Shown here: in pieces, positions 18,869 to 27,748 of the stretch
Numbering within the stretch: position 1 is the stretch's first letter
Layout of the letters: every line of letters starts with the position of its first letter
Origin: Poindextera sp036272595
Lineage (GTDB): Bacteria; Pseudomonadota; Alphaproteobacteria; Caulobacterales; Caulobacteraceae
Assembly: GCA_036272595.1 (NCBI GenBank)
Contig: DATAYM010000077.1
Coordinates: 1 to 64,000, forward strand
Length of the DNA: 64,000 nucleotides
Reading direction: 5' to 3'
Program-made: the position numbers and the translations under genes
Notes under the pieces: generated by a model
The model's database searches: none
Seen by the model: only the letters and a program-made list of their open reading frames with translations
Told to the model about the DNA's origin: nothing

Positions 18869-21565
18869 CTAAAAGAATTTGTAATGCAGCTCCACGCCGT
18901 AGGTGGTCGGCGCATCGATGTTCTGCAGGATGTATTGCCTATAGACGGTTGGGGTCAGGGCGTTTCCTGCCTCGGCCACCGTGGGGCCGGACTCATATTG
19001 AAGCGTGTTAAAGATGTTCCGGCCGTAGAGGATGATTTCATAACGGTCGTTCGGGCCTTCCCAGGTCGCGCGCAAATCGACGTCGCTCGAAGACGGCGCC
19101 TTCCACCACGGGTTGTTGAAGATCGAGCCGTATTGCGCGTCCCGCCACAGGTAGCTGGCCGAGAGGACAAGACTGCCCTGGTCGAAGACGAAGGTGTAGA
19201 TGCCGTTGAGCGAAACCTTGTTCCGCGGCGCGTTCGGCAGCGGGTTGCCCTTTGTATTCTGGAGACCTGGGTTGGGATTTGTCGGATCGCCGTAGCAGCT
19301 GACAAGCGTCACCTTGTTGCAGCTCGACAGGACCTGCGTGTTGTCGAAGGCGTAGGAGAGATTCAGGAGCAGCGGTTTGATCGGCGTCCAGTGCGCCTCC
19401 AGTTCGAAGCCGTCGGACACCGATTTGGGTATGGAGGTGAGCAGCGTCTGGACGCCGAGCGGCGTCTCGACACCAAGCGGAACCTGGGCGTTCGCGTAGT
19501 CTTCGTAGAAGAGCGTGGCGTTGACGACCAGGGCCCGGCCCCAGCTCTTTTTCACGCCAGCTTCGTAGTCGTTCATGGACTCCGGCGCCACCTCGGAGGC
19601 AGTGGTTCCGGCGAGGTCGTAGCCGGCGTTAAAGCCGAGGCTCTTATAGCCGCGGCTGTAACGGGCATAGACCAGCGTCTCGTTATCCGGCGTCCACTCG
19701 ACGCCCGCCGTGCCGGTCACCGCGCCAGAGTCGCCGCTGAGGCCGCGCCGCGCGACGCCGTTGGCGCCGACCGTGCACGGGGTGGTCTCGCCCTTGTGGC
19801 TCGGCGCGGCATTGTCGATGGCGCAAGCTAGTGGCGTAACGTCGATCGCCGGCGTTGCGGCGCCCAGCAGGGCTGGATTCGCGAACGTTCCCAGACCAAG
19901 CGCTTCTTCGGTCGAGCCGCCGAACAGCACGGCTCGGAGAAATTCCTCGCCCTTCACCTGGTCGGCGGTGTAGCGCACGCCGCCGGTCAGCTTGATCTGG
20001 TCCGTAGCCTTCCAGTCGAGCTGCCCATAGGCGGCCTCGCTGCGCGATTCCATGTAGTAGTTGAGAGCGGCGAGGCCGTGGCTCGGATTCGCCGGCGCCG
20101 CGCCGAGGCCGAACGCCGCCGGGCACCCTGCGCTGGGCGTACCCGCGCCAAGATAACATGGAGCGGCGACCTGCGGCTGCCCAGGCGCATTGACCGATAT
20201 GGGATTGCTGTAATTCTCGTCGTAATAATACAGGCCGCCGATCCATTGGAGCGGGCTGTTATTTGTCGAGGCCAGCGTCAGCTCATGACTGTACCAGCGA
20301 TCCGTCTGCGTATAGGCAAGAACGGTTTGGGGAAACACGGTCAAGCAGCTGGTGAACGGATTTACCGAGGGCGCGCAGCTGGGGTTTGTTCCAAATCCCA
20401 GGTTCTGTGTCTGAGGCACCACATAAGACTGGATATCGGTCTCCTGCTGTCCGAAATCGCCGAAGGTCGAATAGCTATAAGTCTGGTATCCTCCCGTATA
20501 TTTCACGTCGAACGTCGGAAAATGATACGTAAATATCGCGTTTATGCTGTTTGCGTCAGTCAACTCCACGTGGGACCGGGCATAACCGCTGAAATCGCGG
20601 ATATTGTTGACGCCAGGATTGCCGGTGATGCTGGGGTTTCGCTGGACCAGGCTACCCGGAAGGATATTGGCCGGATTATATCCAGCCGCCTGACTGAATA
20701 TGTATGCCGAAGAATCATCGTTCAGGAAGGTGCTGTAAGGCTGGGTGGAGTTGCTGACCCGTGAGCCGGGGCCGCCGGCTCCATTGTGCCAGCCTGAAAT
20801 GGCGCCTCTGACATAGAGTTCGGCGTTATCGTATTTGCCGTCGAGCGCCGCCTCGACGTGATATTCATTGATCACGCCGCCTTCGGAGGCGCCGCCGGCG
20901 AGATCCTTGAAATAGCCCTGGGTCTGGTGAGTGTCGTAACCCGCGATGCGAAAGTTCAATCCCTCCACGATCGGACCGGAAACCGCGCCTTCCACGTCGG
21001 TGTAGCCATAGTTGCCGACGGTCAGCCGCGCCTCCGCATAGGGGGTGCTGGTTGGGCGCTTGGCGGTGACCATCAACGCCCCGGCGATCCCGTTACGCCC
21101 CCCGAGCGTGCCCTGCGGTCCACGGAGCACCTCGGTATCCTGCACGAACAACGGCGGCAGGACGGCCAGAATGGGATCGGGATTGTAGAAGCCGTCGAAA
21201 AAAGTGGCGACCCCCGCGGGGGCGGCAAGGTCGGTGGTCTGGCGGCCGACGCCGCGGACGTAGAGGTGGTCGAGCTGGCTGGAATAGACCAGGCCCGGCG
21301 CGAACGCGGTCATATCCTCAAGGCTTTCGATGCCGACCAGATCGCGCTGTTTGGTCGTGAAGGCGGTCACGGCCACCGGCACTTTCTGGATGTTCTGTTC
21401 ACGTCTTTCCGCGGTGACGATGACGTCGGTGCTGGCGGCGGCCGGGGCCGGCGCGGCGGGGGGAACGGCGGCGGTCTGCGCGAAGGCGGGCGCGGCGACG
21501 CCCGTCAGCGCGGCCACGCAAGCGCCGACGACTAGCGCGCTCCGCAAATGCGAAGTGTGAGACAT
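18869..21565 (-). CDS. TonB-dependent receptor 1
   Basis: 898 residues. A signal peptide (about 1-29, ending APAFA) is followed by an N-terminal plug domain with DVIVTAERREQNIQKVPVAV and the plug motif RGPQGTLGGRNGIAGAL. A long 22-strand-type barrel ends with VELHYKFF, the terminal aromatic residue expected for BAM insertion. Receptors of this group carry iron complexes or large or hydrophobic substrates across the outer membrane using TonB. AGGGGAGGGG precedes the ATG. The gene lies last in the minus-strand catabolic island, which suggests uptake of the island's substrate rather than a siderophore, by context only. Confidence 0.92.
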   Translation of the reverse strand: MSHTSHLRSALVVGACVAALTGVAAPAFAQTAAVPPAAPAPAAASTDVIVTAERREQNIQKVPVAVTAFTTKQRDLVGIESLEDMTAFAPGLVYSSQLDHLYVRGVGRQTTDLAAPAGVATFFDGFYNPDPILAVLPPLFVQDTEVLRGPQGTLGGRNGIAGALMVTAKRPTSTPYAEARLTVGNYGYTDVEGAVSGPIVEGLNFRIAGYDTHQTQGYFKDLAGGASEGGVINEYHVEAALDGKYDNAELYVRGAISGWHNGAGGPGSRVSNSTQPYSTFLNDDSSAYIFSQAAGYNPANILPGSLVQRNPSITGNPGVNNIRDFSGYARSHVELTDANSINAIFTYHFPTFDVKYTGGYQTYSYSTFGDFGQQETDIQSYVVPQTQNLGFGTNPSCAPSVNPFTSCLTVFPQTVLAYTQTDRWYSHELTLASTNNSPLQWIGGLYYYDENYSNPISVNAPGQPQVAAPCYLGAGTPSAGCPAAFGLGAAPANPSHGLAALNYYMESRSEAAYGQLDWKATDQIKLTGGVRYTADQVKGEEFLRAVLFGGSTEEALGLGTFANPALLGAATPAIDVTPLACAIDNAAPSHKGETTPCTVGANGVARRGLSGDSGAVTGTAGVEWTPDNETLVYARYSRGYKSLGFNAGYDLAGTTASEVAPESMNDYEAGVKKSWGRALVVNATLFYEDYANAQVPLGVETPLGVQTLLTSIPKSVSDGFELEAHWTPIKPLLLNLSYAFDNTQVLSSCNKVTLVSCYGDPTNPNPGLQNTKGNPLPNAPRNKVSLNGIYTFVFDQGSLVLSASYLWRDAQYGSIFNNPWWKAPSSSDVDLRATWEGPNDRYEIILYGRNIFNTLQYESGPTVAEAGNALTPTVYRQYILQNIDAPTTYGVELHYKFF

Positions 21566-21664
21566 TGAACCCCTCCCCTGCCGTCGGCTCCCCCCCTGGG
21601 GATGGCCCCACGACTTGTTTATGTCATGACGGCTGAGCCACCCCGCCCGCCGTGAGACACCGCC

Positions 21665-21693
21665 ACGATTTATTACAGTTCCGTAAGTGTCAA
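21665..21693 (-). promoter_or_regulatory. Candidate promoter of TonB receptor 1
   Basis: A perfect TTGACA reads at 21693-21688 on the minus strand. An AT-rich TAATAAAT stretch follows at 12-19 nt, but a good -10 at exact 17-nt spacing is lacking. TTAC/GTAA arms overlap it and could be an operator. Confidence 0.3.
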
Positions 21694-21842
21694 CCGGGAA
21701 TAGCAGGCCACGGCCAGCGACGCACGTTTTCCGCTGCGCTGTGGCCTCGGCGCATTTCCGTCCGCCCTCAGACTCTTCGAAAAAGCCGGGCGCGACGCGA
21801 AAAACGCTAGCCAGATAATAGTATACCTAGTTATATTATTTG

Positions 21843-21968
21843 GTGAAATTGAAGGCGACGCCCCCAGCGCGACGCCCTCCGCGAACCAACCCGTCCCCTG
21901 ACCTCCCTTGGGGGCGACTGCGACGCGGGTCCGGCATCGGCAAGAGATGCCGCCCGCGTCGTTTTTTT
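21843..21968 (+). ncRNA. Candidate C-rich small regulatory RNA
   Basis: The plus strand of a 416-nt gene-free region (21566-21981) folds as two hairpins. CGCCCCCA (21859-21866) pairs with TGGGGGCG (21909-21916), closing a 42-nt loop that contains GCCCTCCGC, TCCCCTGACC and CCTCCCT. A perfect intrinsic terminator follows at 21921-21968. No plus-strand gene lies upstream that would need a terminator. Exposed CCUCC-type motifs are typical of alphaproteobacterial sRNAs that bind Shine-Dalgarno sequences. The 5' end is a guess: TATATT at 21832-21837 would place it near 21843. Bases 21566-21830 hold the TonB promoter region and nothing else I recognise. Confidence 0.55.
21921..21968 (+). terminator. 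Strong intrinsic terminator with no upstream gene on its strand
   Basis: CGACGCGGG (21921-21929) pairs with CCCGCGTCG (21953-21961) and GGCATC (21933-21938) with GATGCC (21946-21951). Seven T follow directly (21962-21968). The polarity is plus strand, opposite to both flanking genes. Confidence 0.85.
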
Positions 21969-21981
21969 GAGCCCAGGACGG

Positions 21982-23634
21982 CTAGGTCGCCGCCTCGTCC
22001 GTGCCCGCGGCGGCGCCCGCCCTGGCCAGGACGAAGCCCTCGTAACCGTTCGCGGCGATGGCGTTGCAATGGTCGGTGTAGCGGTTGAGCCCGCCGAGAT
22101 AGGGCATGAAGACCCTTGGCTTGCCCGGGATGTTCGCGCCCATGTACCAGGACGCCACGCCGTAGAAGACCGTCCGCTTGGCGGTGGCGTTGACATGCTC
22201 GACCCAGGCGCTCTCCGCGTCGGGCTGGGGCTCGATGCTGTCCCAGCCGTGCTCACGCATATGGCCCAGGCAGGCCATGATCCAGTCGGTCTGCAGCTCC
22301 GCGCCGATGATCATGTTCGCCGTCACCGACGGACTGCCCGGCCCGGTGATGATGAAAAGGTTGGGAAATCCGGCGACTGTCAGGCCCAGATAGGTGAGCG
22401 GGCCGGCGGCCCACTTCCGGCGGAGCGACAGGCCCTGGCGGCCGGTGATGTCGAACGCCAGCATCGAGCCGGTCATGGCGTCGTAGCCGGTGGCGAAGAC
22501 GATGATGTCGACAGCGTATTCGCGCCCGCCGGCCTTGACGCCCTGGCGGGTGATCGCCTCGATCGGCGCCGTCCTGACATCGATCAGCCGAACGTGCGGC
22601 TGGTTGAACGCCTCGTAATAGCCGCTGTCCAGGCAGGGCCGTTTGGCGCCGAAGGGATAGTCGCGCGGCGTCAGGACCTCGGCGACCTCGGGGTCCTTCA
22701 CCGCCGCGCGGATCTTGCGCCGGACGAACTCGGCGACCAGGTCGTTGGCCGCATGGTCCCGGCCGACGTCGCCATAGGACTGGATGAGGTGGAAGCCGCC
22801 CAGATGCCAGCGCGTCTCGAGCTCGGCCTCCAGCTCGCCGGCCGGCACGGCCAGGGCCGATGGCCCCGCCAGCTGGATCACCGCTCCGCCCCAGGTGGCG
22901 CGGGCCTGGCGCTTGATCTCGACGAACTGCTCCTTGTACGCATCGACCGCTTGACGCTGCAGCGGCCGGTTGCCGGCCGGCATGCTGTAAGCCGGCGTAC
23001 GCTGGAAGACAAAGAGCTCCGACGCCTGTTCGGCGATGACCGGGACGGCCTGCACCCCGGAAGACCCGGTGCCGATCACCGCGACACGCTGGCCGCGGAA
23101 ATCGACACCCTCATGCGGCCAGCGGCCGGTGTGATGCCAGCGCCCCTCGAACGCCTCGAGGCCGTTGAAGTCGGGCACCACGGAAGCCGAAAGGCTCCCC
23201 GTCGCCAGGATGCAGAACTTCGCCGAAACAACATCGCCGCGGTCGCTGACCACCGTCCAGCGCGCGCGATCCTCGTCGAACACGGCGGAAACGATGCTGG
23301 TTTCGAGCTGGATGTCCGGGCGCAGGTCGAGGCGATCGGCGACGAAATTGGCGTAGCGCAGGATCTCCGGCTGGGTCGGATAGCGCTCAGTCCAGGTCCA
23401 GGCGCGCGCCAGCTCTTCAGAGAAGGAGTATTGGTATTCGAAGCTTTCCAGGTCGCAACGCGCGCCGGGATAGCGGTTCCAGTACCAGGTCCCGCCGACG
23501 CCATCGCCCTTCTCGAACAGCCGCGCCGAGAAGCCGAGCTCGCGCAGGCGGTGCAAGGCGTATAGGCCGGCGAAACCCGCGCCGACGACGACGGCGTCCA
23601 AGGCGACGGGCGGTCGGGGATCCAGGCCGGTCAT
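21982..23634 (-). CDS. Flavin-containing Baeyer-Villiger-type monooxygenase
   Basis: 550 residues. The FAD Rossmann motif GAGFAG is at residues 18-23, followed by GGTWYWNRYPGARCD, characteristic of cyclohexanone-monooxygenase relatives. The type I BVMO fingerprint FxGxxxHxxxWP is matched exactly by FEGRWHHTGRWP. The NADPH Rossmann motif GTGSSG follows about 20 residues later. Such enzymes insert oxygen next to a ketone to give an ester or lactone. The length is typical of cycloketone and steroid BVMOs. It lies 52 nt downstream of the marR-type gene on the same strand, in the catabolic island, so it probably opens or cleaves a cyclic or side-chain ketone of the island's substrate. The exact substrate is unknown. 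Confidence 0.9.
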   Translation of the reverse strand: MTGLDPRPPVALDAVVVGAGFAGLYALHRLRELGFSARLFEKGDGVGGTWYWNRYPGARCDLESFEYQYSFSEELARAWTWTERYPTQPEILRYANFVADRLDLRPDIQLETSIVSAVFDEDRARWTVVSDRGDVVSAKFCILATGSLSASVVPDFNGLEAFEGRWHHTGRWPHEGVDFRGQRVAVIGTGSSGVQAVPVIAEQASELFVFQRTPAYSMPAGNRPLQRQAVDAYKEQFVEIKRQARATWGGAVIQLAGPSALAVPAGELEAELETRWHLGGFHLIQSYGDVGRDHAANDLVAEFVRRKIRAAVKDPEVAEVLTPRDYPFGAKRPCLDSGYYEAFNQPHVRLIDVRTAPIEAITRQGVKAGGREYAVDIIVFATGYDAMTGSMLAFDITGRQGLSLRRKWAAGPLTYLGLTVAGFPNLFIITGPGSPSVTANMIIGAELQTDWIMACLGHMREHGWDSIEPQPDAESAWVEHVNATAKRTVFYGVASWYMGANIPGKPRVFMPYLGGLNRYTDHCNAIAANGYEGFVLARAGAAAGTDEAAT

Positions 23635-23686
23635 CCCGTCCGCCGGCTGAGATCGGCAGGGCGGCGAATGCGCGCGCGGCGGACCG

Positions 23687-24121
23687 TCAGAGCTTTTCCA
23701 GATTGGCCGCGATGACGCTGAAGACCTTCATGCAGGTTTCGATCTCTTCGGTGGTGACGCCGTCCAGCAGGATCTTGCGCACGTCCTTGGCGATCGACGA
23801 GATATTGTCCATGACCTTGCGGCCGGCCTTGGTGATCTCGATGGTCTTGGTGCGGCGGTCGGTCTGGTGGGGCACCCGGCGCACCAGCCCGGCCTTCTCC
23901 AGGGCGTCGAGCATCTTGATCAGGCTGGCGGATTCGATGTTCAGCAGCGAGGCCAGTTCGGTCTGGCTGGGCGCCGCCTTCAGGTTCGACAACTCGACCA
24001 GCAGATGCCAGCGCGGCCCGGTCAGGCCGAGCGGCCCGACGCGCTGATCCAGATAGGTGCTCCAGGCGCGGGTCGTGACCGTAAGCAGACGGCCAAATCT
24101 GTATTGAATATCGCGATGCAT
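23687..24121 (-). CDS. MarR family transcriptional regulator
   Basis: 144 residues. The winged-helix core contains GLTGPRWHLLVELSN, TELASLLNIESASLIKMLD and the wing with DRRTKTIEITKAG. MarR proteins are dimeric repressors released by aromatic or lipophilic ligands. The gene is directly upstream of the monooxygenase gene on the same strand and downstream of the acyl-CoA dehydrogenase, so it is a candidate local repressor. AAGGGGGAAG precedes the ATG. Upstream, TCATG/CATGA and TGAC/GTCA half-sites near 24185-24210 could be its operator. Confidence 0.88.
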   Translation of the reverse strand: MHRDIQYRFGRLLTVTTRAWSTYLDQRVGPLGLTGPRWHLLVELSNLKAAPSQTELASLLNIESASLIKMLDALEKAGLVRRVPHQTDRRTKTIEITKAGRKVMDNISSIAKDVRKILLDGVTTEEIETCMKVFSVIAANLEKL

Positions 24122-24303
24122 TATTCTTCCCCCTTGAAATGGTCTCCGGCCGGTCCGGCGCGCTGAAATCGGACTTCAATCTATTCATGCGAGTGACACG
24201 GGTCATGATCAATACGTACGGTAGAGCCTGCGGGCGGTTGTGAACCGGCCCGCGGTCCACGGGGACACGTGGACCGCGGGCCCTCACGTGGCGGGGCGAA
24301 GGG

Positions 24304-25539
24304 TCAGAGATCCATGTCGCCGCCGAGCATCTCCTTGACGATGGTCCGGCGGATGATCTCGTTGGTGCCGTCGGCGATGTTCGACAGCCGCGCGCCGATG
24401 AAGGCCTCGGTCAGGTGCATTTCGTTGGTCATGCCGATCGCCCCATGGGTCTGCATGACCACGTCGATGGCCTTCAGCGACGTCTGCACCGCAAAGCCCT
24501 TGCACATGGCCAGCTCCTTGCGCGCCTGGTGCCCCGCATCCAGCAGCTGGGCCACGTTAAGCGCCAGGCAGTGGGCGGCCAGCACGTGCATCGAGGCCTC
24601 GGCCAGGGGGAAGGTGACGCCCTGGTACTCGGCGATCGGCTTGCCGAAGGTGTGGCGCAGCTTGGCGTATTCGAAGCCCTGTTCCAGCGCCCATCGAGCC
24701 CGGCCGATCGCCGAGGCGCTGTTGAAGATCTTGCCGATGTTGACGCCGAGCATGGCGATCCTGAAGCCCTCGTTCAGCTCGCCGACCAGCTGGTAGGGCT
24801 CGATGCGGACATTGTCGAAGTGCAGCACCGCCTCGTTGCCGCCGACATGACCCCACATCCGGATGATCTGCTGGATCGAAAAGCCCTCGGCGGTGGTGGG
24901 GACCAGGAAGGCGCTGATGCCGCCCCGCTTCTCCGCCGCCCGTTCCTGGTCGGTGACCGCGAAGACGATGGCGTAGTTGGCGAACGGACTGTGAGTCGTC
25001 CAGATCTTGCCGCCGTTCAGCCGCCAGCCGTCGCCGTCCTTGTCCGCCCGGGTCTTCATCTGGGTCGCGTCGGAGCCGGTGCCGGGCTCGGACATCCCGA
25101 AGCACATGCTTTTCTCGCCGCTCATGAAGGCGGGGAAGATCTCTTCGCGCGCCTGCGGGGTCATCTTCTGGATGACCGGGCTGGGGCCGCTGGCCCAGTG
25201 GCCGATGCTGAAGTTGGCCAGGAAGTATTTCGGGCCGCACATGTGGGCGACCCGCTCCCAGGCGCCGAAATAGGCCACCATGCCCAGGCCGGCCCCGCCC
25301 AGCTCCGTCGGGGCGAAGGCCGTGTAGTAGCCGGCCTCGGCGGACTTCATCCGCACCGTGCGGATCAGGTCGACCACCTCGGGCGAGTAGCCGCCCTTCT
25401 CGGTGTATTTGAGCCTGTCGTTTTCGAGGATCTTGGCGTGTTTCTCGTGGAGGGGAATGACCTCCTTCCGGATGAACGACGTCAGCCCCTCGCGCAGGCC
25501 GACGACTTCGTCCGGGTACTGATATGCGATCGCGCTCAT
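24304..25539 (-). CDS. Acyl-CoA dehydrogenase, catalytic position Asp
   Basis: 411 residues. The full acyl-CoA dehydrogenase fold is evident: an N-terminal alpha domain, the beta domain with MSEPGTGSDATQMKT and the WTTHSPFA segment, and a C-terminal alpha domain with RHTFGKPIAEYQ and QTHGAIGMTNEMHL. The usual catalytic Glu of the xYEGTxE motif is replaced by Asp390 (ADGTNEI), as in the ACAD10/11-like branch, so the substrate may be non-standard. It oxidises acyl-CoA to 2-enoyl-CoA with FAD. It is third in a CoA-transferase, crotonase, dehydrogenase series, 85 nt after the crotonase gene. Confidence 0.9.
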   Translation of the reverse strand: MSAIAYQYPDEVVGLREGLTSFIRKEVIPLHEKHAKILENDRLKYTEKGGYSPEVVDLIRTVRMKSAEAGYYTAFAPTELGGAGLGMVAYFGAWERVAHMCGPKYFLANFSIGHWASGPSPVIQKMTPQAREEIFPAFMSGEKSMCFGMSEPGTGSDATQMKTRADKDGDGWRLNGGKIWTTHSPFANYAIVFAVTDQERAAEKRGGISAFLVPTTAEGFSIQQIIRMWGHVGGNEAVLHFDNVRIEPYQLVGELNEGFRIAMLGVNIGKIFNSASAIGRARWALEQGFEYAKLRHTFGKPIAEYQGVTFPLAEASMHVLAAHCLALNVAQLLDAGHQARKELAMCKGFAVQTSLKAIDVVMQTHGAIGMTNEMHLTEAFIGARLSNIADGTNEIIRRTIVKEMLGGDMDL

Positions 25540-25624
25540 GAGTGGTTCTCCACCTGTCTGATTGTCACCGGCGCCTGCCGCCGGCCGCTCTTCCTGGGTC
25601 TCGGATGGGCATGGACCTGGCCGC

Positions 25625-26404
25625 CTATCGGCCGACGAAGACCGCCGGGCGGCGGTCGCGATAGGCGATCACCCCTTCGAGGTGGTCCTCGGTGAGGCGC
25701 AGCCGTGTCTGTTCGGGGCTGTCGATCTCAAGGCTGGCGCGGACGCCCGCCGGGAGGTCGGCGCGTAGCCGCGCCCGCGTCGAGGCCATGCCCAGCGGCG
25801 CGTTGCCGGCCAGTTCCTGGGCCAGGGCCATGGCCGCCTCGTTCAAAGCCTCCGGCTCGACCACGCCGTCGACCAGGCCCCAGGGCGCGACCTCGGCGGC
25901 GGTGAACCGGCGCCCGGTCATGAACATGAAGGCGGCGCGCTGGGCGCCGATGGCTCGCGGCAGGGTGTAGGGCAGTCCGAACCCGGGGCAGAAGCCGATC
26001 TTGACAAAGTTGGCCGCGAACCGGGCATTGGTCGCGGCGATGCGGAAGTCGGCGATCATCGACATCCCGAAACCGGCCCCGACCACCGCGCCCTGGATGC
26101 CGGCGACGATCGGCTTCTTGTTGGAGAACAGCCGCACCACGTTGCTGTAACGGGCGTCGGGGTCGCTCTGGTCGGGAACCAGGGTCTCCGGATCGTCGGG
26201 ATCATGCCGCGCGCCGGCGCAGAAGTTCTTGCCCTCGGCCAGCAGCAGGATCGCGCGGCACCCGGCCTCGCCATCCAGGCGCGCCAGCGCTTCCCCCAGG
26301 CCGGTCGAGATGCCTCCCGACAGATAGTTGTGTGGCGGGCGGCGCAGGGTCACCACGGCGACCGCGCCGTCCATGTCCACGGTGATGGCGTCGGATGTCG
26401 GCAT
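25625..26404 (-). CDS. Crotonase-fold protein lacking the hydratase glutamates
   Basis: 259 residues with the enoyl-CoA hydratase/isomerase fold. The first oxyanion-hole segment is GKNFCAGARHD and the second KPIVAGIQGAVVGAG. Compared with rat crotonase, the two catalytic Glu positions are Gly113 (GAGFGMSM) and Phe133 (ANFVKIG), and the PaaG-type Asp after IG.xP is also absent (FCPGFG). It is therefore unlikely to be a plain hydratase. It may be an isomerase, hydrolase, lyase or ring-modifying crotonase. It is 12 nt downstream of the CoA-transferase gene and clearly co-transcribed with it. Confidence 0.85.
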   Translation of the reverse strand: MPTSDAITVDMDGAVAVVTLRRPPHNYLSGGISTGLGEALARLDGEAGCRAILLLAEGKNFCAGARHDPDDPETLVPDQSDPDARYSNVVRLFSNKKPIVAGIQGAVVGAGFGMSMIADFRIAATNARFAANFVKIGFCPGFGLPYTLPRAIGAQRAAFMFMTGRRFTAAEVAPWGLVDGVVEPEALNEAAMALAQELAGNAPLGMASTRARLRADLPAGVRASLEIDSPEQTRLRLTEDHLEGVIAYRDRRPAVFVGR

Positions 26405-26416
26405 CCTGAACCTCTT

Positions 26417-27676
26417 TCAATCCTTGGTTTCGGAAAGTTCGGCGACCGGCGCCGCCGGCGCCGGCTCGATGCCCGCCTCGGCGAACACCTCGGCGGTGTG
26501 TTCGCCCACCCCGGGCGGCAGGCGCCGGATGCTGGCCGGCGTCCTGCTGAACTTCATCGGCGGTTTGATCTGGTAGAAGTCGCCCACGTTCGGCAGGTTG
26601 TACTTGCGGAACATCCCGACAGCCTTGAGCTGCTTGTCGTCGAACAGCTCGTCCAGGCCGTTGAGCTTGCTGTGCGGCACGCCGAGCGCTTCCAGCATTT
26701 CGAGCCATTCGGCGGTGGTCTTGCTGGGCGATATCTCCGCCAGCGTCGCATAGAGCTCGTTGATGTGCTCGGTGCGGCCCTGGAAGGAGGCGAATTTCGG
26801 GTTGTCGAGGATTTCGCCCGGCCGCCCCATGAAGGCGAAGATCTTGTCCCACTGCTCGGTCGAGTAGGGCATCACCGCGATATAGCCGTCCTTGGTCCGG
26901 TAGGGCCGGCGATGCTCGCTCAACACCCGCGTATAGCCCCACTCGCCGGTCGGCGGATCGAAGGTATGGTTGAAGAAATGCTCGATCAGGTTGAAGCTGG
27001 TGGCCGCCTCGAGCATCGGCACCTCGACGCTCTGGCCCTCGCCGGTCTTTTGCCGGTGATAGAGGGCGGCCAGTATGGCCTGGGTCAGGAAGAGGCCGGA
27101 GATCTTGTCGGCGATCAGGCTGGGCAGGTAGCGCGGGCTCTGGTCGGCGCCGTGGCCGGTGGAGCGGCGGGTCAGGTCGGTCATGCCCGAGCGGGCCTGG
27201 ATCAGGTCGTCATAGGCCGCCAAGGCCGCCGCCGGCCCGTCGGAGTCATAGCCGGAGCCGTGGGCGTAGATGATGTCCGGCTTCAGCGCCGCGACGTCCT
27301 CGTAGCCGAGCTTCAGCCGCTTGAGCGCCGCCATGCGGACGTTGGAAACGAAGACATCCGCCGTCCCGATCAGGATCCGGAGCCTGGCGCGGTCCTCCTC
27401 CTTGGCCAGATCGAGGAAGACCGAGCGCTTGTTGCGGTTGAGGTTCATGAAGATCGGGCCGAAGCCGGAGGCCGGGGCCGTCCCGGCATAGCGCATGGTG
27501 TCGCCGCCCTCGCCGCGCTCGCCGCGCTGAGGCCCCTCGATCTTGATCACGTCCGCGCCCAGGTCGCCGAGCGCCTGGGTGGCGTAGGGCCCGAACACCA
27601 CGCTGGTCTGGTCGATGATCCGGACGCCGCTGAGAGGCCCCTTTACGTCGGCTTCGTCGGCGATCGCGTCAGTCAT
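26417..27676 (-). CDS. CaiB/BaiF family (family III) CoA-transferase
   Basis: 419 residues from the ATG at 27676, which has GAGGAG 5-6 nt upstream. An in-frame start 18 nt earlier is weaker. Typical segments are GVRIIDQTSVVFGPYATQ, LGADVIKIEGP, the presumed catalytic Asp190 in SLIADKISG, and TGEGQSVEVPMLEA. Family III enzymes move CoA between an acyl-CoA donor and a free acid through an Asp-CoA anhydride. BaiF, CaiB and formyl-CoA transferase are relatives. Being first in the crotonase-dehydrogenase transcript, it probably activates the pathway acid to its CoA ester. Confidence 0.92.
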   Translation of the reverse strand: MTDAIADEADVKGPLSGVRIIDQTSVVFGPYATQALGDLGADVIKIEGPQRGERGEGGDTMRYAGTAPASGFGPIFMNLNRNKRSVFLDLAKEEDRARLRILIGTADVFVSNVRMAALKRLKLGYEDVAALKPDIIYAHGSGYDSDGPAAALAAYDDLIQARSGMTDLTRRSTGHGADQSPRYLPSLIADKISGLFLTQAILAALYHRQKTGEGQSVEVPMLEAATSFNLIEHFFNHTFDPPTGEWGYTRVLSEHRRPYRTKDGYIAVMPYSTEQWDKIFAFMGRPGEILDNPKFASFQGRTEHINELYATLAEISPSKTTAEWLEMLEALGVPHSKLNGLDELFDDKQLKAVGMFRKYNLPNVGDFYQIKPPMKFSRTPASIRRLPPGVGEHTAEVFAEAGIEPAPAAPVAELSETKD

Positions 27677-27748
27677 AATAACTCCTCGAGACACGGAAGA
27701 AAAATTCCGGATCCGGCGCGGCGGTGAGGCCGCCGCGCCGGGGCCGGT

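Noticed and set aside
23687..24300. MarR-type gene read as part of a longer upstream frame
   Set aside because: The ATG at 24121 has a strong ribosome-binding site and gives the standard MarR length; the longer frame is in a different register.
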